Assembly (NCBI GenBank): GCA_902810745.1
Contig: CADDYW010000004.1
Coordinates: 62,001-126,000, forward strand
DNA length: 64,000 nt
Direction of reading: 5' to 3'
Source of the DNA: Chloroflexota bacterium
GTDB lineage: Bacteria > Chloroflexota > UBA6077 > FW602-bin22 > CADDYW01
Each line of letters starts with the position of its first letter. The stretch's first letter is position 1. Both the position numbers and the translations under genes were made by a program. Of the stretch, positions 19,428 through 27,321 are shown piece by piece. The notes beneath the pieces were generated by a model, which had not been told where the DNA came from, made no database searches, and saw only the letters and a list, made by a program, of their open reading frames with translations.

Positions 19428-20293
19428 AGCGCTCGTGGTTACAGCATGACGGTAGCGGCCTCGGGTTTTTCGGTCAGCCCTCTCTGGCCACGTCGCCTGC
19501 CTGGCCCCACCACGGGCTGCTTGCTGGCGCACTACGCTCGACCTCCGGCTGGCTCCGGACGGGCTCGCGCGCGAGGACGCTGATTCTCACCTTCATCGGG
19601 CTTCTCTTCGGCCTCGTGTTTGTCGCACAGTGGCAAAGCTCGCTTGGCGAGACGTCGGCGGAGCAAAACTCGCGCGAGGCGGCAATTCAGCGGACCATCT
19701 CTCGTCTCGAGGCCGAACAGGCTCAGCTGAAGAAGGAGATTGCGAACCTTCGAGCACAGACGACCGCCGAGCAGCAACAGAGGGACCAGACCGAGTCGAC
19801 ATCTGCGAATCTCGGAAAGGCACTCGCGCTTCAGCGCGCACTCGCCGGGACCGTTCCCGTGCGAGGTCCCGGAATCGAGATACTGCTTGACGACAGTACC
19901 ACTCGGACGATCCTGCCATCCGAAGATCCCGACAACTATATCGTCCACGAGTACCAGATCCGCGATATCGTCAATCTCCTCTGGGCGTCTGGAGCGTCGG
20001 CAATCGCGGTGAACGGCGAACGGTTCGTCAACTCAACCTCGGTGTACTGCGTCGGCAGCACCATCCTGATCAACGACACGCGGACGTCGCCGCCGTATCA
20101 CATCCTGGCGATTGGCGATGCGGCCCGAATGCAGCAGGCACTCGACGACGGGAACACGCTGCGTGACCTGAAAGCGCGCGTCCAGGCGTACGGTCTGGTC
20201 CTCAAGGTCATCCGGACTGGCGTGATCACGGTGCCAGCATTTGATGGCAGCATCGAGATGAAGCACACCGATATTGCTTACACCAGCGGCTAG
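19424..20293 (+). CDS. DUF881 protein, membrane-anchored (YlxW/YlxX-like)
   Basis: 289 residues. A basic cytosolic N terminus of ~48 residues, one membrane segment ('TLILTFIGLLFGLVFVAQ', about 50-67), a coiled coil with many Glu/Gln/Lys residues (~75-125), then the DUF881 domain beginning 'GTVPVRGPGIEILLDD' and containing 'GASAIAVNGERF'. DUF881 proteins lie near division genes (sbp/ylxX/ftsZ region) in Firmicutes and actinobacteria, but their function is unknown. It overlaps the DUF1461 stop by 4 bases. Confidence 0.88.
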   Translation: MKRSWLQHDGSGLGFFGQPSLATSPAWPHHGLLAGALRSTSGWLRTGSRARTLILTFIGLLFGLVFVAQWQSSLGETSAEQNSREAAIQRTISRLEAEQAQLKKEIANLRAQTTAEQQQRDQTESTSANLGKALALQRALAGTVPVRGPGIEILLDDSTTRTILPSEDPDNYIVHEYQIRDIVNLLWASGASAIAVNGERFVNSTSVYCVGSTILINDTRTSPPYHILAIGDAARMQQALDDGNTLRDLKARVQAYGLVLKVIRTGVITVPAFDGSIEMKHTDIAYTSG

Positions 20294-20335
20294 CGCGGGC
20301 ACTTTCCATCGGTATCGTACCGGGGGGCGCAGACC

Positions 20336-21016
20336 ATGACCGATCAGCACACGGGGCGCAGAGTGAAGATCAGGGTGCGTCGTGGTCAGATCAGTCTGAC
20401 CGTGGTCTGCCTTCTCTTTGGGATTGCCGTGATGATGCAGCTTCGCACGCAGAGCCGCCTGAGCCAGGTTCCCGTCGGGGAGTCCTCGACCGACCTGGCG
20501 GCGATTGCCGCTGACTTATACGATAGCAATACGACTCTTCAGAAAGAGGTCGACAAGCTCCTGAACCAGCAGATCGACAACCAGCGATCGAATGGTGCCA
20601 ACCGGAATGATGAGGTCCGACAGGAGGTGCAACGGCTCGAGGCATTCAACGGGACGGTGCCGGTCACCGGGCCCGGCATCGAGCTGTCGGTAGACGCTGC
20701 CCTGCGTCCGGTCGACGTCCAGGATCTGCTGAATGAGCTGCGGAACGCGGGGGCAGAAGCAATTGCCATCGGTGGCCAGCGCGTCGTCTTCAACACCGCG
20801 ATCGGCGGAACGCCTGGCCACGTGACGGTCAACGGCGTCGAGATTGCTTCGCCGGTCGTCTTTGACGCGATCGGTGCTCCCGACGTCCTCGACCGGGCGC
20901 TCGACCGGAAAGGTGGAATGCTCAGCTACCTGCGAACGTCGTACCCGCGAGCGCAGGTGATTCTCGCCGAGCGAGACTCGCTTCTGCTTCCTGCGTACAC
21001 GGCGAGCCTACCGTGA
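20336..21016 (+). CDS. DUF881 protein, second copy
   Basis: 226 residues, paralogue of the preceding gene: membrane segment 'ISLTVVCLLFGIAVMMQL' (about 20-37), coiled coil (~58-100), then 'GTVPVTGPGIELSVDA' and 'GAEAIAIGGQRVVFN'. Tandem DUF881 pairs are common and may form a heteromer. It follows 42 bases behind the first copy. Confidence 0.88.
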   Translation: MTDQHTGRRVKIRVRRGQISLTVVCLLFGIAVMMQLRTQSRLSQVPVGESSTDLAAIAADLYDSNTTLQKEVDKLLNQQIDNQRSNGANRNDEVRQEVQRLEAFNGTVPVTGPGIELSVDAALRPVDVQDLLNELRNAGAEAIAIGGQRVVFNTAIGGTPGHVTVNGVEIASPVVFDAIGAPDVLDRALDRKGGMLSYLRTSYPRAQVILAERDSLLLPAYTASLP

Positions 21017-21122
21017 CGAGTCAACGCCTGCCCGTCGCACGCGCTGACGCCGGGCCCGCCGCTCGGCGAGGCCACTGCAGGAAGGGAAGGCGTGAGACGA
21101 TGTCGCCTTCGCCCTGGGCCAG

Positions 21123-21350
21123 CTAGCCGTGACCACCACAGGAGCAGGATCCGCCACACCCGCACCCGCCACCGGACGAGGCTGGCGTGCTTTCACCGGT
21201 CGGCGAAAAGCTGGCAAAGACGGAGATCAGTCGTCGCGAATGGGTGCCACCGCACTCCGGACACCTGACTCCATTGTCTGCCTTGTCGAACGTCGTCAGC
21301 TTTTCGAAGCGCGCATCGCAATCGACACAGCGATACTCGTATAACGGCAT
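21123..21350 (-). CDS. FmdB-family zinc-ribbon regulatory protein
   Basis: 75 residues from the ATG at 21350. 'MPLYEYRCVDC' and 'RCPECGG' give two CxxC knuckles (Cys8/Cys11, Cys30/Cys33), the FmdB-type ribbon. The C-terminal tail is a Gly/Cys/Ser cluster ending 'CSCGGHG', common in short FmdB-like proteins and possibly a metal-binding tail. Role unknown; FmdB was named as a putative regulator in methylotrophs. Transcribed divergently from comF. Confidence 0.88.
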   Translation of the reverse strand: MPLYEYRCVDCDARFEKLTTFDKADNGVRCPECGGTHSRRLISVFASFSPTGESTPASSGGGCGCGGSCSCGGHG

Positions 21351-21389
21351 CTGGTCCTCACTCTCGCAACCGGAAGTCAATTCAGTCAA

Positions 21390-21417
21390 AGTATAGCGCG
21401 TTGCGATGGATCGTCAA
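21390..21417 (-). promoter_or_regulatory. Promoter of the FmdB-like gene, overlapping comF
   Basis: Minus strand: TTGACG (21417-21412), 16-base spacer, TATACT (21395-21390). The -35 box lies inside the first codons of the divergent comF gene, so the two genes may interfere in transcription. Confidence 0.55.
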
Positions 21418-22095
21418 ACGCTCACTCGGCTAATCCTCGACCTGATCTTTCCCCCGCGATGCGTGGGCTGTGGTCGACGCGGTGACTGGATCTGTCTGGC
21501 CTGTCGCGTCGGCCTTCCACGCCTTCCGTCGGACCACTGCACCGTCTGTGCGCGGCCGGGCGTGGGCCAGGGGATCTGCCCGGAGTGTGCACACGATCCA
21601 CCCGACTTCGACCGCCTGATCTGTGCGTTCCTGTTCGAGGGTACCATCCGTCAGGCGATCCATCACCTGAAGTATCGGCGGGCTCGTCACCTGGCCGAGC
21701 CCCTGGCACGAATGCTACTGGAGGAGGTCGGGCCAATCGACGTTCCCGACCTCGTTGTTCCGATTCCTCTTCATCCGGCACGTCTCGCCTGGCGGGGTTA
21801 CAATCAGTCCGCACTTCTGTCGGAGGTGGTCGGGAGAGCAATCGGCGCTCGCGTCGGTGATGGCTACCTGCGGCGCATCAGAGATACCCCCGCGCAGGTA
21901 TCGCTATCCGGCCCGCAGCGCTGGTTGAACGTCCGCGGCGCATTCGAGGCGACGCCCGAGCTGCTCCGGGGCCGATCCGTGCTGTTGCTGGACGACGTCG
22001 CGACGACGGGCAGCACGTTGCGAGCGGCATCTCTCACCCTGAAACGTGCGGGCGCTACCCGCGTCGACGCCATTGTCCTCGCACGCGCTCCTTGA
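21406..22095 (+). CDS. comF: ComF-family phosphoribosyltransferase-like protein
   Basis: 229 residues. N-terminal zinc-binding region with four CxxC-type pairs ('CVGCGRRGDWICLAC', 'CTVC', 'CPEC') followed by a type I PRTase fold with PRPP loop 'VLLLDDVATTGSTLR' near residues 192-206. ComF is required for DNA uptake in competent bacteria and is thought to act with the ComFA helicase; many genomes keep it as a solitary gene. No other competence gene is in the window. Confidence 0.92.
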   Translation: MDRQTLTRLILDLIFPPRCVGCGRRGDWICLACRVGLPRLPSDHCTVCARPGVGQGICPECAHDPPDFDRLICAFLFEGTIRQAIHHLKYRRARHLAEPLARMLLEEVGPIDVPDLVVPIPLHPARLAWRGYNQSALLSEVVGRAIGARVGDGYLRRIRDTPAQVSLSGPQRWLNVRGAFEATPELLRGRSVLLLDDVATTGSTLRAASLTLKRAGATRVDAIVLARAP

Positions 22096-22182
22096 CGGGC
22101 AACGGGGCGTAGCGCCAATGGCATAGTTGTTGCCTGCCAGGTTCACTGATTGTTCGCTGAATCCGGAGTGGCAGACGTCCCC

Positions 22183-23379
22183 ATGCGAATCCTCTACGCC
22201 GTCAACACTTTCCGGCCACAGATCGATGGCGTCGGCGTTTCGATCGAGCGCCAGGCAATCGGGATGGCCGAGCGAGGACACTCCGTCGCAATCATTGCTC
22301 CCTCCGCGACTTTCTCCAGCTACGTCGAGTCGCATCCGCGCTACCGACTGTACCGCCTGCGAGCAGTTGCGATCGATCGATCCCGTCGCCTGCTTCCGCT
22401 ACTTTCACGCCGAGGAGTCGACGCTGCGCTCCGGGATTTTCGTCCAGACGTGGTGACGGTCAGCGTACCATTTCTCCTGAGCCGCGTGGTCGCCCAGGTC
22501 GCCAGACACCGGGGCTTCCCGATCGTCGGCATCACCAGCATGATGCCGGAATGGTTCTACTACAACCTTCGTCCGATTCGTCCGCTCGTGCGCTTGCTAA
22601 ACCGTAGTCTGTGGAGGCTCATCACGAGCTACTACAATCAGTGCGACCACGTCGTGGGCGTGACCGATACGGCCCTGCGGCTTCTAATCGATCACGGGCT
22701 TCGTCGTCCTGCGTCGGTCATCTCCAACGGCGTCCCGCTCGATGTCTTCCACCCGCGCCCGCGCGATACGGCCCTCGCGGCGCGGCTCGGCGTCCCCGAT
22801 CGGCCCACTGTCCTCTACGTCGGACGTCTGGACGCCGAGAAGTGCATGGACGTCTGGATTCGTGCAATTCCACTTGTTCTCGACAGGCTGGACGCCTACT
22901 TCATTATCGGCGGTGATGGCCGCGAGCGCAGAAGACTGGAGGCCCTGGCACGGAGCCTCGGAGTTGCCGATTCGGTGAGCTTCATCGGCTTTCGTCCGGA
23001 CGACGAGTACCCCCTGATTTTTTCCCTCGGCGACGTGTTTGCTATCAGCTCACCGGTCGAGCTGCAAAGCATCGTCACGCTCGAGGCGGCCGCGTCAGGG
23101 CTCCCGATCGTCGCCGCGCGCGCAGGCGCACTGCCGGAGCTGGTGCGCGACCAGGAGAACGGCCGGCTCTTTACGTCCTCGGATCCAGCAGATCTGGCGA
23201 AAGCCATCCTCGACGTCCTGCTGCACCCGGCCCGCCGCGAACAGATGTCGGCGCGGGCCCGTCAGAGCGTTGGACAGCACGATTTCTCGCTGACAGTCGA
23301 TCGCTACGAGCAGCTCTATCAGCAGATCGTCTACCGCGACGTTCCGGTCGCAACCTGTGCGGCCGAGGCCGTCAGCTAG
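22183..23379 (+). CDS. GT4-family glycosyltransferase
   Basis: About 398 residues from ATG 22183; in-frame TTG at 22150 would add 11 residues. GT-B fold: N-terminal 'MRILYAVNTFRPQIDGVGVS' and C-terminal nucleotide-sugar motif 'SSPVELQSIVTLEAAASGLPIV' with 'GALPELV'. Closest in style to phosphatidylinositol mannosyltransferase/UDP-sugar diacylglycerol glycosyltransferases of the SQD2 group (e.g. 'GVPLDVFHPR', 'VLYVGRLDAEK'). It converges on the lipid-type cluster at 23.4-26.8 kb, so a glycolipid substrate is plausible but not shown. Confidence 0.88.
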   Translation: MRILYAVNTFRPQIDGVGVSIERQAIGMAERGHSVAIIAPSATFSSYVESHPRYRLYRLRAVAIDRSRRLLPLLSRRGVDAALRDFRPDVVTVSVPFLLSRVVAQVARHRGFPIVGITSMMPEWFYYNLRPIRPLVRLLNRSLWRLITSYYNQCDHVVGVTDTALRLLIDHGLRRPASVISNGVPLDVFHPRPRDTALAARLGVPDRPTVLYVGRLDAEKCMDVWIRAIPLVLDRLDAYFIIGGDGRERRRLEALARSLGVADSVSFIGFRPDDEYPLIFSLGDVFAISSPVELQSIVTLEAAASGLPIVAARAGALPELVRDQENGRLFTSSDPADLAKAILDVLLHPARREQMSARARQSVGQHDFSLTVDRYEQLYQQIVYRDVPVATCAAEAVS

Positions 23380-23408
23380 CCCGGACGTCGCGCGGTGCAA
23401 GGCCTGCG

Positions 23409-24404
23409 CTAGAGCCAGCGCATGGTTCGATACCAGCGTACCGTGTCGGCAAAACCATCCGCCACGGTCACACGCGGCGTGAAGCCAAGATCGGTCTTGG
23501 CGCGTGTGTTCGAGCACGCCCAGCAACCAATCAGGATCTCCTCCGCCTTCCAGCGGTCAAATACGAGCGACGCCATTCCAAGCTGCCGCAGGGTTTCGGC
23601 AGCACGGGCGGCTCCACGCAGCGCCCAGGCAGGTACTGGCACCTCCACCCCGCGACGTCCGACCGCCAGAGCCATCTGCTGAAGTAGCGCGTCGATCGAC
23701 AGCACGTCGTCACCGGACATGAAGTAAGTCTGCCCGACCGCGGCCGGGTGGGTGGCGGCGAGGAGGATTCCGTCGGCGAGGTCGGCAGCGTGAACGAGAC
23801 TTACCTCGGTGCGGACCGGCAAAGCCGGGCGAAGCCCGAGCGCTACGGCGCGAAAGATTAGCAAGGTTTCCCGATCACGCGGGCCGTAGATCGTCGGCGG
23901 GCGAATGATTGTCAGCGGAAGCTGGTCTCGATAGGCGAGCGCCGCGCGTTCCGCCTGAAGCTTGCTCCTCCCGTAGGGGGTGATCGGCTGGCACGGCGAC
24001 GTCTCGACAATCGGGGTGCCCGGTTTGGAAGGCCCGGCTGCCGCGAGACTGCTGATGACGACAACGCGCTGAAGGCGGTCACGGTGCACGCGACAGGCTT
24101 CGAGGAGATTGATCGTCCCCAGGTAGTTCACGCGAAAGTAGTCCTCGGGCCGGGGAGCCTTGATCAGCCCGGCGATGTGAAAGACGTAATCGACGTCGGT
24201 CACTGCGCTGGGCAGTGACGACGGCTCCGTCACGTCTCCGAGGATGAACTCCGTACCATTTTCCGGCAAAAAGTCACGTCGGCTCGATCGACGCACCAGG
24301 CACCGTACCCGCGCGCCGCTCTGAACGAGCTTCTCGACGACAAAGCTGCCCAGGAAGCCGGTTGCCCCGGTCACGAGGCAGGTACGCCCGCTAAGCTCGG
24401 CCAT
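23409..24404 (-). CDS. Extended SDR, NAD-dependent epimerase/dehydratase family
   Basis: 331 residues from ATG 24404. Rossmann motif 'TGATGFLGSFVVEKL' (about 11-25), catalytic Ser in 'VVISSLAAAG' and the YxxxK pair in 'YGRSKLQAE'. The C-terminal third is variable, as in steroid dehydrogenase/reductase-type extended SDRs rather than sugar epimerases. Its start overlaps the stop of the glycosyltransferase gene by one base (TGATG). In bacterial sphingolipid pathways a reductase of this extended SDR class acts after serine palmitoyltransferase, and here an SPT-like gene lies in the same operon; that role is inferred. Confidence 0.87.
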   Translation of the reverse strand: MAELSGRTCLVTGATGFLGSFVVEKLVQSGARVRCLVRRSSRRDFLPENGTEFILGDVTEPSSLPSAVTDVDYVFHIAGLIKAPRPEDYFRVNYLGTINLLEACRVHRDRLQRVVVISSLAAAGPSKPGTPIVETSPCQPITPYGRSKLQAERAALAYRDQLPLTIIRPPTIYGPRDRETLLIFRAVALGLRPALPVRTEVSLVHAADLADGILLAATHPAAVGQTYFMSGDDVLSIDALLQQMALAVGRRGVEVPVPAWALRGAARAAETLRQLGMASLVFDRWKAEEILIGCWACSNTRAKTDLGFTPRVTVADGFADTVRWYRTMRWL

Positions 24405-25522
24405 CAAGACCTCGCGATGCTCACGATCATCTCTGCCACCCGACCGGCCGCCTCGGGACGCCCGTGCCGTTGCGCGTTGAGGGTCATCCAGGCACGCTCG
24501 GAGGGATTGCGCACCAGCCGGCCGAGGTTCGCGACGACGCGTGGTGCCGGTCCGGGGCGGAAGCCGACGCCACGGCTCTCCACGAAGATCCCATTTCCTT
24601 CCTCCTGCCCGGGTAAAGTCTGCGTGAGAATAACCGGGCGGCCAGCCACGAGAGCCTCGGCGATAGACTGGGGCCCTCCCTTGGTCAAGACGACGTCCGA
24701 CGCGTGCATAAGCTCCGGAATCGTCCTGACGAAGCCCAGAATCCGCGCGGGCGTTCTCAAATGCATCTTCTCCAGACGATCACGAAGCTTCTGGTTCCGG
24801 CCGCAGACCACGATCAGCTGAATCGAGAGGTCAGTCTTTTGAAGCAGTCGCACGACAGCCTCGATTCCGCCCGCTCCTTCGCCGCCGCCGATCAGCAGAG
24901 CGGTGAATCGTCGAGCGTCGAGGCCTAGCTCCTCGCGCAGCTCCGCCGGTGACTTCTCGACGTTCCCGAATCGCTCGTCGACCGGGAGACCGGCACACCG
25001 CACCTGGCTTGGCTTGGCTCCCCAGCGTACGACCGCCTGGAAGCTTTCGGTCGTCGCGGTGTTCAGCAACCTCAGGCGGGGATCAACCCAGCTCACGTGG
25101 ACGGTCACAAGCTCGCTCACGGCAGCCAGGACGGGAATATCTCGACCGGACATCTGGATCGCATCCAGGAGGGGACGATTGGCAATCGGGTGGGTCGACA
25201 CGACGACGTCGGGCTTGATCGAGCCCAGCAGGCACTGGATCTTCTCCTGCGTGCGTCGTCCGGCGAGCTCGGAGAACGTCGCGTAGCGTCGGTTATGATC
25301 GAGAAAGTGGTACAGCCACCCATAAAACCAGGGGGCGGCTCGGATAACTGGCCCGTAGAGCCGGGTTATGCGCTCGGCAATGGTCCTCGGAGGCAGGGCG
25401 AAGACATCTTCGACGTAAACCTCTACCGACGGTCCGTACCGGCGTTGGAGCGCCCCGGCTATCGCCTGGGACATGGCACGGTGCCCCCCGCCTGTATCGG
25501 ACATCGCGATCATCACGCGCAC
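24404..25522 (-). CDS. MGDG synthase-like glycosyltransferase (GT28, glycolipid type)
   Basis: 372 residues. 'MSDTGGGHRAMSQAIAGAL' (about 7-25) is the N-terminal signature of monogalactosyldiacylglycerol synthase and UgtP-like diacylglycerol glycosyltransferases; the C-terminal domain has 'LLIGGGEGAGGIEAVV' and the GT28 UDP-sugar motif 'VVLTKGGPQSIAEAL'. Such enzymes glycosylate lipid acceptors at the membrane surface. GTG start with GAGG five bases upstream. Lies 94 bases after the SPT-like gene and one base before the SDR. Confidence 0.9.
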   Translation of the reverse strand: MRVMIAMSDTGGGHRAMSQAIAGALQRRYGPSVEVYVEDVFALPPRTIAERITRLYGPVIRAAPWFYGWLYHFLDHNRRYATFSELAGRRTQEKIQCLLGSIKPDVVVSTHPIANRPLLDAIQMSGRDIPVLAAVSELVTVHVSWVDPRLRLLNTATTESFQAVVRWGAKPSQVRCAGLPVDERFGNVEKSPAELREELGLDARRFTALLIGGGEGAGGIEAVVRLLQKTDLSIQLIVVCGRNQKLRDRLEKMHLRTPARILGFVRTIPELMHASDVVLTKGGPQSIAEALVAGRPVILTQTLPGQEEGNGIFVESRGVGFRPGPAPRVVANLGRLVRNPSERAWMTLNAQRHGRPEAAGRVAEMIVSIARS

Positions 25523-25616
25523 GTTCGCCTCGCCGCAATTATCTTGCCGCGGTGTGACCCACGTCGAGCGACCAGGATCGAGCCGAGTGCGAACGCCCCT
25601 GTGCGTCCCCGCGCCG

Positions 25617-26807
25617 CTATGCTCCGAGCAAGCCCTGGCGCCTCCCGGTCTCTCCCATCACCTCCAGCGCCCGGGTGAGCTGCGCTGAGGTGTGAGTCGC
25701 CATCAGACTTGTCCGGATCAGCGCTCGATCGGGGTCGACCGCTGGACTGACTGCCGCGTTGGTGAAGACACCCCCGTCGAACAGCCCGCGCCAGAATGCC
25801 GCCAGCCGCATCTCGTCGCCCACGATCAATGGGATGATTGGACTCTCGCTCTTGCCGGTTACGAAATGCAGCTCCTTGAGACCGTTTTGCAGAAAGCGGG
25901 TATTCTCCCACAGCCTTGCGCGTCTTTCCGGCTCCTGCTCGATGATATCGAGGGCGGCTCTCGCCGCGGCTGTGCTCGCGGGCGGCAGCGCCGCGCTGAA
26001 CAGCAGGGCGCGTGCCATGTGGCGGATGAAATAGATAATGTCCGCATCGCCAGCCACGAATCCACCAATGGACGCGAACGACTTGCTGAACGTGGCGGTG
26101 TAGATGTCGACATCGTCCAGCAAACCGAACTGCTCCGCGACGCCGCGGCCGCCTTCGCCAAAGACCCCGACGCTGTGGGCCTCGTCGATCATCAGCCGCG
26201 CGCCATATTTCTTCTTTAGACGGACCAGCTCGGGAACGTTCGCGACGTCGCCCTCCATGCTATAAACACCGTCGACGATGATAAGTATCCCTCGCTTCGG
26301 GTCGATCGTCTGAAGAACCCGCTCCAGATCCTCCATGTCGTTGTGCTTGAACTTGAGGACCTCGCCGTACGAGAGTCGGCAGCCATCGACGATGCTCGCG
26401 TGCACGCTTCGGTCGAGGACGATGGTGTCGTGGCGTCCCACCAGTGCCGAGATCACGCCAAGATTTGTCTGGAACCCGGTCGTAAAGACGAGGGCATCCT
26501 GTTTCCTGACGAACCGAGCCAGGCGCGCCTCCAGCTCGCGGTGCAGGTCGAGTGTGCCATTCATCAGCCGCGATCCGGTGCAGCCACTTCCGTATCGCTC
26601 GATTGCCTTTTTAGCTGCCTCCTTCACTCGTGGGTCCTGGGTGAGACCCAGATAGTTGTTCGAACCGAGCATCACCATCTTTCGACCCTGGATGATGACC
26701 TCGGGACCAGCCTCGGACTCCAATGGTACGAAGAACGGGTAGCATCCCATCGCCTCAGCCTGGCGAGGTTTAGTGAGAAGAGCACACTTTGCAAATAAGT
26801 CAGCCAT
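25617..26807 (-). CDS. Serine palmitoyltransferase-like alpha-oxoamine synthase
   Basis: 396 residues from ATG 26807; upstream codons to 26873 lack a ribosome site, whereas AAGAGGA precedes this ATG. PLP-dependent fold type I: PLP lysine Lys242 in 'TFSKSFASIGG', Asp in 'MIDEAHSVG', glycine-rich 'GSGCTGSRLMNGT'. The family includes AONS (biotin), KBL, ALAS and SPT. Details favour SPT: 'GVYSMEGDVANVPELV', and a C-terminal 'LFDGGVFTNAAVSPAV' like bacterial SPTs. It would condense an acyl-CoA or acyl-ACP with an amino acid, probably serine. AONS is the main alternative, but no biotin gene is near. Confidence 0.8.
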   Translation of the reverse strand: MADLFAKCALLTKPRQAEAMGCYPFFVPLESEAGPEVIIQGRKMVMLGSNNYLGLTQDPRVKEAAKKAIERYGSGCTGSRLMNGTLDLHRELEARLARFVRKQDALVFTTGFQTNLGVISALVGRHDTIVLDRSVHASIVDGCRLSYGEVLKFKHNDMEDLERVLQTIDPKRGILIIVDGVYSMEGDVANVPELVRLKKKYGARLMIDEAHSVGVFGEGGRGVAEQFGLLDDVDIYTATFSKSFASIGGFVAGDADIIYFIRHMARALLFSAALPPASTAAARAALDIIEQEPERRARLWENTRFLQNGLKELHFVTGKSESPIIPLIVGDEMRLAAFWRGLFDGGVFTNAAVSPAVDPDRALIRTSLMATHTSAQLTRALEVMGETGRRQGLLGA

Positions 26808-26844
26808 ATAATTCCTCTTCGTGGGGGTCAACCCGACGAACACC

Positions 26845-26873
26845 ATCGTAGGCCATCCGTGCATCCACGTCAA
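26845..26873 (-). promoter_or_regulatory. Promoter of the SPT-like operon
   Basis: Minus strand: TTGACG (26873-26868), 17 bases, TACGAT (26850-26845). Predicted start near 26838, about 30 bases before the ATG at 26807. Confidence 0.6.
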
Positions 26874-26952
26874 ATGGTTGTCAGGCCGTCTCCTTTATCC
26901 GTGGTATCGAACCTGCCACCCGACTTCATCTTGGGCACGATCGAGGGACAAG

Positions 26953-27177
26953 GTGGAAGGGTACGATACTGCTCAAATGGTCAGAGACGCTCTCGCCTAC
27001 ACCGGCGGCATCAACGAAGCGAACATCGAGGTTCACTTCGGCGAAGGCGTGGTGACGCTGAGCGGAATCGCATTCAGCGATGCTGAGCGGCGGCTGGCCG
27101 AGGACGTCGCCCGTCACGTTCCGGGGGTTCGCCGCGTCGTGAATGAGATCATGGTGGTGAAGGCAGGGGGCGCCTGA
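26953..27177 (+). CDS. BON-domain protein
   Basis: 74 residues from GTG 26953 with GAGG 5-6 bases upstream; a longer frame to 26821 has no protein-like sequence. Residues ~8-72 form a BON domain ('NIEVHFGEGVVTLSGIAFSDAERR', conserved Gly in 'LSG', then 'VPGVRRVVNEIMV'). BON domains are thought to bind phospholipid or membrane surfaces. No signal peptide, so cytosolic. It lies between the divergent SPT-like operon and recO. Confidence 0.8.
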   Translation: MEGYDTAQMVRDALAYTGGINEANIEVHFGEGVVTLSGIAFSDAERRLAEDVARHVPGVRRVVNEIMVVKAGGA

Positions 27178-27257
27178 CCCTTTGCCCACCGGGGGCGGGC
27201 CTGGGCTTCCAACGACAGGCCAAGCAGCCGTTCGGCGGCGCATCGTGGCAAGATCGT

Positions 27258-27286
27258 TTGCTCTCCCCAGCGCACACGCGTACAAT
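27258..27286 (+). promoter_or_regulatory. Promoter of recO
   Basis: TTGCTC (27258-27263), 17 bases, TACAAT (27281-27286). The start would be near 27293, about 30 bases before the recO GTG. Confidence 0.6.
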
Positions 27287-27321
27287 ATCTGTGAGTTTTT
27301 CCGAGTACTGCGGAGGTCGTG

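Noticed and set aside
21392-21397. TATAGC as a leaderless comF promoter
   Set aside because: Only 4/6 and no -35; it overlaps the better FmdB -10.
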